In this document: positions 58,266-64,000 of the stretch, piece by piece
Numbering within the stretch: the first letter of the stretch is position 1
Layout of the letters: each line of letters begins with the position of its first letter
NCBI GenBank assembly: GCA_005843825.1
Contig: SZXX01000027.1
Location: 1 to 64,000 of the forward strand
Length of the DNA: 64,000 bases
Reading direction: 5' to 3'
DNA from: Chlorobium sp.
GTDB lineage: Bacteria > Bacteroidota > Chlorobiia > Chlorobiales > Chlorobiaceae
Translations under genes and position numbers: made by a program
The notes under the pieces: model-generated
Seen by the model: only the letters and a program-made list of their open reading frames with translations
What the model was told of the DNA's origin: nothing
The model's database searches: none

Positions 58266-58721
58266 TTATTGGCGGGTTTTCCACCAGTCGTCCCCGTAAT
58301 TGTAGAAAAGCTCTTCACCCTTCCGGATATTTCGGAGGGCATAGAGGATCATTTCCGGGCCAAGGGAGCTCTCTTCACGATAGTAAGCGACATTGGGGGT
58401 TGAAGAGTGGTTGAAGAGCATGCCGTAGCCCATAACCACAAGCCGGTCGGTTTCAACATTGCCGTAGAATACGTAGTTGACCAGCTCGCCGCCTATATCT
58501 CGATCAGTGACCTCAATGGCAGGACATCGCTCGATAATAGCTTCCGCTTTGATGTTTTGCGCTGCAAAGGCACCCCTTCCGCTGACGGTTGAAGCGCTGA
58601 TCACGACTGCTCCTCTTTTGATGGACGGACGTTTTACTTTGAGAAAAATGCCGATGGCAATACCAGCCGCCAGACCTGAGATGAGGCAGAGAGAAGTGAT
58701 GACGATAAGGTTTGGTTCCAT
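58266..58721 (-). CDS. SET-domain protein (putative protein lysine methyltransferase), membrane-anchored
   Basis: N-terminal TM; SGRGAFAAQNIKAEAIIERCPAI; GMLFNHSSTPNVAYY; LRNIRKGEELFYNYGDDWW. Confidence 0.9.
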   Translation of the reverse strand: MEPNLIVITSLCLISGLAAGIAIGIFLKVKRPSIKRGAVVISASTVSGRGAFAAQNIKAEAIIERCPAIEVTDRDIGGELVNYVFYGNVETDRLVVMGYGMLFNHSSTPNVAYYREESSLGPEMILYALRNIRKGEELFYNYGDDWWKTRQ

Positions 58722-58952
58722 TGGGTTATTCTAAAGGTCAGATGCTCTCATGGCTGTGACAGCAAAATGTAACAATTTCTTTGATTTTAGCCTTTAGGGA
58801 TGATGGCTTGTTGGTGATTAATCGGAATGATGGATATGAGTTGTTTTATCGAGCCAAATATTGCCTTATGTTACGAGCAGAGACAAAATGGTATGAACAT
58901 TTTCGTTAACTGAATTGGAGTTGCTATCGTTATTCAACAACGCCCTCTATCG

Positions 58953-60251
58953 GTGGTTATTATTGGTGGGGGAGCAGCAGGGATGCTGGCAGCTATTGGC
59001 GCTCGACGGGGTGCTGAGGGTGCGGGTATTGAGTGTTCCATAACGATTTTTGAACGTAATGCCCGGACGGGCACGAAAATCAGGATATCAGGGGGAGGGA
59101 AGTGTAATGTGACCCATCAGGGGACTCCTGCTGAACTGCTTGAAGCGGGGTTTCTTCGCATCAATGAACAGCGTTTTCTGCGGAACGCTCTTTACGGGTT
59201 TTCAAACAATGATCTTCTTGAACTCCTGCATTCGCGGGGAGTTGTAACTGAAGTCAGACCGGACGGGAAGGTGTTTCCTTTAAGCGAAGACGCCTCTTCT
59301 GTAGCCATGGCTTTTGAGGAGTTGCTGAAGGAGTTGTCGGTTCAGCTGATCTCTTCCTGCAGGGTAAAGAGTGTTGAGCGAAAGGATGGGTCGTTTATGA
59401 TCACTACAACCGGTGAGCCATTGAGTGCGGATGTTGTTATTCTTGCTACAGGCGGGGTCTCGTACTCAAAAACAGGCACAACGGGTGACGGTCTTGTGAT
59501 TGCCCGAAAGCTTGGACATTCAATTAAAGAACCTTCGGCAGCGCTGGGACCGGTTTTTACCCAGAAGGCACCTCCTGCATCTCTTTCTGGAGTATCGCTG
59601 CGTTCGGCAGGCCTGGTTGTGTCTGCCGGAGGGAAGAGTATTGAACGACGCGGTGACCTGCTTTTTACGCATCGCGGTTTCAGCGGCCCTGCTGCATTGT
59701 CGCTGTCGCGCGATATTGCAGAGCTGTGCCGTGAGTTTGGCAGTGCATCTCTCTTTGCTGATCTTTTTCCTGAGCACACTCCAGCTGAGCTTGATCAACT
59801 GCTTCTTTTGCATGCACGAAAACATGGAGCACAGATGGTTCGAAAGTTTTTGCAGACATGCCCGATTGCTCCTCTCAAGAAGGGATTCGGAGAGGCACCG
59901 CATGGTACAATACCCACCGCTCTTGTTCCTTATATTATCCGGCACTCTCTTCTTGAAATCGACATAACATGGAGTGGTCTGCACAAAGAGCTGAGGAAGT
60001 CGCTGCTTGAGGTGCTGAAAAGGTTTCCACTTGGAACTGTTCGTGCTGTACCGCTTGATCAGGGTGAAGTATCTGCCGGTGGCGTTTCCCTTGGAGAGGT
60101 TAATCCGAAAACCATGGAGTCAAGGATTGTTCCCGGGCTTTTTCTATGCGGAGAAGTGCTCGACTATGCCGGCGAAATTGGAGGTTATAATCTCCAGGCG
60201 GCATTTTCAACCGGATGGATGGCAGGGTTCAATGCAGTGAAAAAGTGCTGA
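58953..60251 (+). CDS. HI0933/YhiN-family NAD(P)/FAD-dependent oxidoreductase
   Basis: VVIIGGGAAGMLAAIGA; ARTGTKIRISGGGKCNVTH; GEVLDYAGEIGGYNLQAAFSTGW; real start may lie slightly upstream (~58929, non-ATG). Confidence 0.93.
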   Translation: MVIIGGGAAGMLAAIGARRGAEGAGIECSITIFERNARTGTKIRISGGGKCNVTHQGTPAELLEAGFLRINEQRFLRNALYGFSNNDLLELLHSRGVVTEVRPDGKVFPLSEDASSVAMAFEELLKELSVQLISSCRVKSVERKDGSFMITTTGEPLSADVVILATGGVSYSKTGTTGDGLVIARKLGHSIKEPSAALGPVFTQKAPPASLSGVSLRSAGLVVSAGGKSIERRGDLLFTHRGFSGPAALSLSRDIAELCREFGSASLFADLFPEHTPAELDQLLLLHARKHGAQMVRKFLQTCPIAPLKKGFGEAPHGTIPTALVPYIIRHSLLEIDITWSGLHKELRKSLLEVLKRFPLGTVRAVPLDQGEVSAGGVSLGEVNPKTMESRIVPGLFLCGEVLDYAGEIGGYNLQAAFSTGWMAGFNAVKKC

Positions 60252-60282
60252 GGGCCGAGTGCTGAGACGTGAGTGAAGGGAG

Positions 60283-60470
60283 TTGGCAGTTGGCAAAGGA
60301 AGATTCGGGAAATAGGGCTTATGGGACTCATGGGACCTATAGGACTTATAAAGGATGAGGTTGGCAGTCAAGAGTTAAGGGAAAAAATTCCGGGTACTGA
60401 AAGGAGTCTTTTCAATTCAGCACCCTGAACTTTTCTTCCTGCCAACTGCCAACTGCCAACTGCCAACTGC
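60283..60470. repeat. Intergenic heptanucleotide repeats (gccaact)n with inverted counterpart ggcagttggca
   Basis: gttggcagttggc at ~60281; ctgccaactgccaactgccaactgccaactgcc at ~60439. Confidence 0.75.
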
Positions 60471-60473
60471 CTC

Positions 60474-61406
60474 TCACGAGCAGGAATAAGCCGGCTCTTT
60501 TGTGGCGAGATCCATTTTTCTTAGTTCAAATCTGGTGTGTTCGAGGTCGAAGGTGAATTTCGGGTTGTCGTGAAACATTACCAGTTTCTTGTCGAATCTC
60601 ACTTTCATGGGGATGCTCACCTTACGCTCATCGCCACAGACGTTGTTTTTAACACCGGGATGAAAAAGTTCGGCTTCCTGTTCCTTGACGGTGACATGCA
60701 CTGCATGATCGACGGTACTGAGCGCCTCAATTGAGCCATCTTCAGAGAGCTGAACAGAGTTGATGTCGCCGTGTATCCCGTTCGGTTCGTTATCCCAGGA
60801 GGTTATGACGCCTATCGGGGTAGAAATATCTATTTTTTTCTGAGGCTCAAACGAGCGGATTGCTCCTGATTCATAGAAAGCCAAGCCTTTACGTACGATT
60901 ATCTCACCCATCGGGGTTGTAACCGTAAGGGTCTGTCCAGGCCATAGGGTTATACTTTTCAATGCACCGCTTTCGTAGAACTGAAGACCGATCAGCTTGG
61001 CTGTCAGTGTTCCAACCGGTGAGTTGAAGGTGATGTCATCGGCAAGGGCGAATTCGTTTTTCCATGACCAGAAACCGCTCAATTTGCCGTCGAGCGAAAA
61101 TATTCTTTTGATGCTCCCATTTTTATGAAAGGTAACCAGCTCAGCAGGAATGCTGCCAACCGGTGTTTCAAGCATGGTTTGCGACTGCAGGGCAATGGAT
61201 TTCAACGAACCATCCTTGTAGAAATACATCGGCTTGACTGAGCGTCGTCCCATGTCTTCGGCTTCATATTGCGGAACAAGAGTTCCGTAAGGGGTTTTGA
61301 GGCTGTTTGGTTCAGTTACAAGACAGCCATCCGTCTTGCCGTTTGAAAAGAGGCTGCGGAATTCCACTCCTGAAAGGTCGCCGTATATTGTGCTGACTGT
61401 AGTCAT
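60474..61406 (-). CDS. Hypothetical protein with MORN/YwqK-like repeats
   Basis: Repeating FYKDGSLKSIALQSQTMLETPVGS / FHKNGSIKRIFSL / FYESGALKSITLWPGQTLTVTTPMGE / FYESGAIRSFEPQKKIDISTPIG. Confidence 0.85.
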   Translation of the reverse strand: MTTVSTIYGDLSGVEFRSLFSNGKTDGCLVTEPNSLKTPYGTLVPQYEAEDMGRRSVKPMYFYKDGSLKSIALQSQTMLETPVGSIPAELVTFHKNGSIKRIFSLDGKLSGFWSWKNEFALADDITFNSPVGTLTAKLIGLQFYESGALKSITLWPGQTLTVTTPMGEIIVRKGLAFYESGAIRSFEPQKKIDISTPIGVITSWDNEPNGIHGDINSVQLSEDGSIEALSTVDHAVHVTVKEQEAELFHPGVKNNVCGDERKVSIPMKVRFDKKLVMFHDNPKFTFDLEHTRFELRKMDLATKEPAYSCS

Positions 61407-61593
61407 GATTATTGCATTTATTGATGTGTTGAACAAGCCTGCCCACTTATATCATGGCAATAACCGTGCCGACAATATTTATCCTATTTTAAGTGATTTT
61501 AAAATAATCAGTTAATAATTTCCAGCGTATAATATGTCTTTACGGAATACGCACAAATTGGTGGGAATCGGAGGGTGATCTACATTATGGTAG

Positions 61594-61627
61594 GAAAAAG
61601 CCACAGAGTCTTTTGAGACCCTGTGGC
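61594..61627 (-). terminator. Rho-independent terminator downstream of DinB-family gene
   Basis: gccacagagtcttttgagaccctgtggc with T-tract on minus strand. Confidence 0.8.
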
Positions 61628-61641
61628 AGAATAGAGTGCTT

Positions 61642-62166
61642 TTATTTACCGTAGAGATGCATTGTATTGACCGGCTTTCCCTGCAGTTTCAGGTAGTAGA
61701 AAAGCTGTGCCTTGTGCTGATTAAAATGATCAATCATGCCGAGCAGGCGTTTTCCAAGGTTGACAGGTGTCGGGTCCCACGGTGCCGAAACTTGTTTTGT
61801 GGAAAGATCTTCTTCGCTGCAGAGTTTGATAGAGTCCAGTGCAAGCTTTCTATCGGCTGTTAGCTTTTCAAGCGCTTCTTCAATAGAGTTTACAGCTTGA
61901 AGCTTCTCAGCCGGGGGAAGCTTTGATTCAGTTTTTTTGTCATTCATATCACTGTGAGCAGGCATTGCCCATTGGCCTGTAGTAAAACCTTTTATTGGCA
62001 CTCCGCAGGACTGGCTGATGTGAAAGAGCAGTTGTCCTGTGGTCATCCAGTTATTGGTTTCAGACGGTTTCCATGCAAGATCTTTCTGGTCAAGAAGCTT
62101 TACAAGACGTTCGGTGACGGTAAAGGTTTCGGTGATTTGTTGTTCTAACAGTTCATGCCAGTTCAT
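61642..62166 (-). CDS. DinB-family protein
   Basis: MNWHELLEQQITETFTVTERLVKLL...MTTGQLLFHISQSCG...MIDHFNQHKAQLFYYLKLQGKPVNTMHLYG. Confidence 0.85.
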   Translation of the reverse strand: MNWHELLEQQITETFTVTERLVKLLDQKDLAWKPSETNNWMTTGQLLFHISQSCGVPIKGFTTGQWAMPAHSDMNDKKTESKLPPAEKLQAVNSIEEALEKLTADRKLALDSIKLCSEEDLSTKQVSAPWDPTPVNLGKRLLGMIDHFNQHKAQLFYYLKLQGKPVNTMHLYGK

Positions 62167-62217
62167 ATTTAGCGATGTTAAATGTTTTAATGATGTAGAG
62201 GCGCTGTTCAGGCTCTC

Positions 62218-62490
62218 TTATTTGAATTTTGCTTTGGCTTTTCTGAATGCTTTTTTCAGATCGTTCATGGCCATTTCAGCGCCATATTTTACTTCATGCC
62301 AGGCATCCTCACTACTGTGAATGAGAACTGTTGTTTTCTCTGAGGCATGCTCCCGCTGCTTTTTCAACTCGTCGATGCGCTGATGAAGGGTTTTTGTGAT
62401 TTTTTCAGCTTGTTTCTCCAGCTTCGCGATATCTTTGTCCCACGTTCTGAGCGTTCGGCTGAAGTTGTCGATGTAGGTTTTCCGGTTCAT
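62218..62490 (-). CDS. Small coiled-coil hypothetical protein
   Basis: Charged helical ORF MNRKTYIDNFSRTLRTWDKDIAKLEKQAEKITKTLHQRIDELKKQREHASEKT. Confidence 0.7.
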   Translation of the reverse strand: MNRKTYIDNFSRTLRTWDKDIAKLEKQAEKITKTLHQRIDELKKQREHASEKTTVLIHSSEDAWHEVKYGAEMAMNDLKKAFRKAKAKFK

Positions 62491-62628
62491 GGTGCATTCT
62501 TTTATAGTGTTTGCTCATGAGTTAGTCTGATGCGTCAGACAATAACAACCGGCTTACTCCTTTATTTGTTCGTTTTTTCTTAGAAGCAGAATATGCGACT
62601 CGATTATTGAGTTACATATGAGCACTAT

Positions 62629-63108
62629 TTACTTTTTGAACAAATATCTTGTGGTGATGGTCAGTTCAAGCTGTTTGGCGTTCAGGGTAAAAACTGAATC
62701 GTTGAATTTGGGGCCGCCCATTCCGATTTTTGGGTTGGTGGATATGCCGCATCCCTCTTTGGGCATGCCGAGCCAGTTTTTGTCCATTTTGCCGTTACCG
62801 TTTTCATCGTGCAGGGTGCTAATGGCGTAGGTGCCGTAGGGAACGTTTTCAAAGACAAAAGTATCCTCGGTGCTGGTAACTTTTTTAACAAGTGTGGAGT
62901 AGGAGATTTCTGGGGTATCGGGGAACCCTTTTTTCGATGCGTAGAGTGACGCACCAAGCATACCCTCAAGGCTTCTCAGCTCTGTTATGTGAACAATGAT
63001 TTTTCCGGTCTGACTGGGGTCAACAGGTGTTTGAGGAACATTTTCGGCCATAAGCGGGGCAGTAGCACCAATAAAGAGTGTGAGGAGAAGGGTTAGGAGT
63101 GATTTCAT
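62629..63108 (-). CDS. DUF2141 domain-containing exported protein
   Basis: Signal peptide MKSLLTLLLTLFIGATAPLMA; FENVPYGTYAISTLHDENGNGKMDKNWLGMPKEGCGIS. Confidence 0.92.
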   Translation of the reverse strand: MKSLLTLLLTLFIGATAPLMAENVPQTPVDPSQTGKIIVHITELRSLEGMLGASLYASKKGFPDTPEISYSTLVKKVTSTEDTFVFENVPYGTYAISTLHDENGNGKMDKNWLGMPKEGCGISTNPKIGMGGPKFNDSVFTLNAKQLELTITTRYLFKK

Positions 63109-63413
63109 GGTTGTAAACATTCTTTTTGGGTTTCTGTGAGATCGGTGTTCTTGATTTTTGTTTTTCCGCTTTGGCCTATTGAGCAATATCGATATTCCGA
63201 AATTCCCTTACAAGGGTTGGCAGGAAGTTCCCATGATAGCTTCCTGTCAGAATAGAATTTCAAGGTTACCCCTTCGTTACGTATCTTCCTTTCTGGATAG
63301 TATCTATTGGGTTGTAGTATCTTCAGTTTCTTTACCTCACTCGTATCAACTCAGTGTGAACTATCAGTGTAACTTTCAAGAGCTTCGGCAGCAATGGGGA
63401 GCTTGTCACGAAA

Positions 63414-64000
63414 ATGTCTGGGAAATTGGTGAATATCAAGGATGTTACGTTATCGGTAGCTGATGATGTGGAGGTTTTTCAGCGCAAGTACAAAGAGGTG
63501 CTTCATGCCCAGAATACTCTGGTCGACAAGGTTACCCGCTATGTATTGCGGCAGCAGGGAAAACAGATTCGTCCGGTACTGGTCATGCTTTCTGCTAAAA
63601 TTTGTGGAGGGGTGACAGAGTCCAGTTATCGTGCAGCAATCATGGTTGAGTTGCTGCATTCAGCCACACTGATTCATGATGATGTTGTGGATAGCGCTGA
63701 GATGAGGCGGGGTATCGCTTCGATTAATGCTTTGTGGAAAAACAAGATATCGGTACTTATAGGAGATTATCTGCTTTCCAAGGGTCTGTTGTATTCTCTT
63801 GAATTCAAGGATTATGGTTTTTTACATATGGTTTCGGAAGCGGTACGCCGGATGAGTGAGGGAGAAATTCTTCAGATCCAGAAAACCCGCAGCTTGGATA
63901 TTTCAGAAGAGGATTATTTGAGTGTCATTTCAGACAAGACGGCTTCACTGATTTCTTCGGCTTGTGCAATGGGTGCGATGAGTGCTACAACTGATGAGGG
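63414..64000 (+). CDS. Polyprenyl (octaprenyl-type) diphosphate synthase, partial
   Basis: MSGKLVNIKDVTLSVADDVEVFQRKYKEVLHAQNTLVDKVTRYVLRQQGKQIRPVLVML...LLHSATLIHDDVVDSAEMRRG; runs off window end. Confidence 0.94.
   Translation, partial: MSGKLVNIKDVTLSVADDVEVFQRKYKEVLHAQNTLVDKVTRYVLRQQGKQIRPVLVMLSAKICGGVTESSYRAAIMVELLHSATLIHDDVVDSAEMRRGIASINALWKNKISVLIGDYLLSKGLLYSLEFKDYGFLHMVSEAVRRMSEGEILQIQKTRSLDISEEDYLSVISDKTASLISSACAMGAMSATTDE

Noticed and set aside
1-64000. tRNA/rRNA genes
   Set aside because: No cloverleaf-type sequences or rRNA stretches recognised by eye; a tRNAscan run would be needed to exclude fully.

Overview
The window looks like a green sulfur bacterial chromosome (Chlorobium/Pelodictyon-like; inferred from gene content and protein style, no search run). 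Roughly 1-7.7 kb is core metabolism on the minus strand: Amt ammonium transporter, purB, CCA/poly(A) polymerase, Gfo/Idh oxidoreductase, MFS exporter, BtuF-like binding protein, Nudix. Roughly 7.8-36.8 kb is an accessory/defence island. It holds a RelE-like/XRE pair plus a 3.5-kb-distant duplicate of the XRE gene, Fic, KilA-N, a RhuM-Doc / S24(UmuD-like) / SRAP operon, and a large three-gene system (1757-aa DExH helicase with a nuclease-like C-terminus, a DrmD-like SNF2 helicase and an Eco57I-type methylase). Downstream are an AT-rich two-gene module (class III nucleotidyl-cyclase-like protein plus predicted PD-(D/E)XK nuclease), a DUF262 gene broken by one in-frame stop, an uncharacterised overlapping gene pair, RhuM/Fic debris, and an IS1634-type element with an unusually long (~72 bp) target duplication. 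Roughly 37-54 kb is a cobalamin locus: B12 riboswitch, TonB receptor, bluB, cobQ, cobD, cbiB, cobO, btuC, btuD, CbiR-like TIM barrel, cobU, cobT, cobS. It is interrupted by a RAYT/REP element whose repeats run into its own coding sequence. The remainder is housekeeping plus VapBC, a bacterial SET-domain protein and small hypotheticals. The best candidates for something new are the cyclase + nuclease module (28185-29871), the DISARM-related three-gene system (16069-28093), and the self-invaded RAYT/REP array (43.6-44.7 kb).
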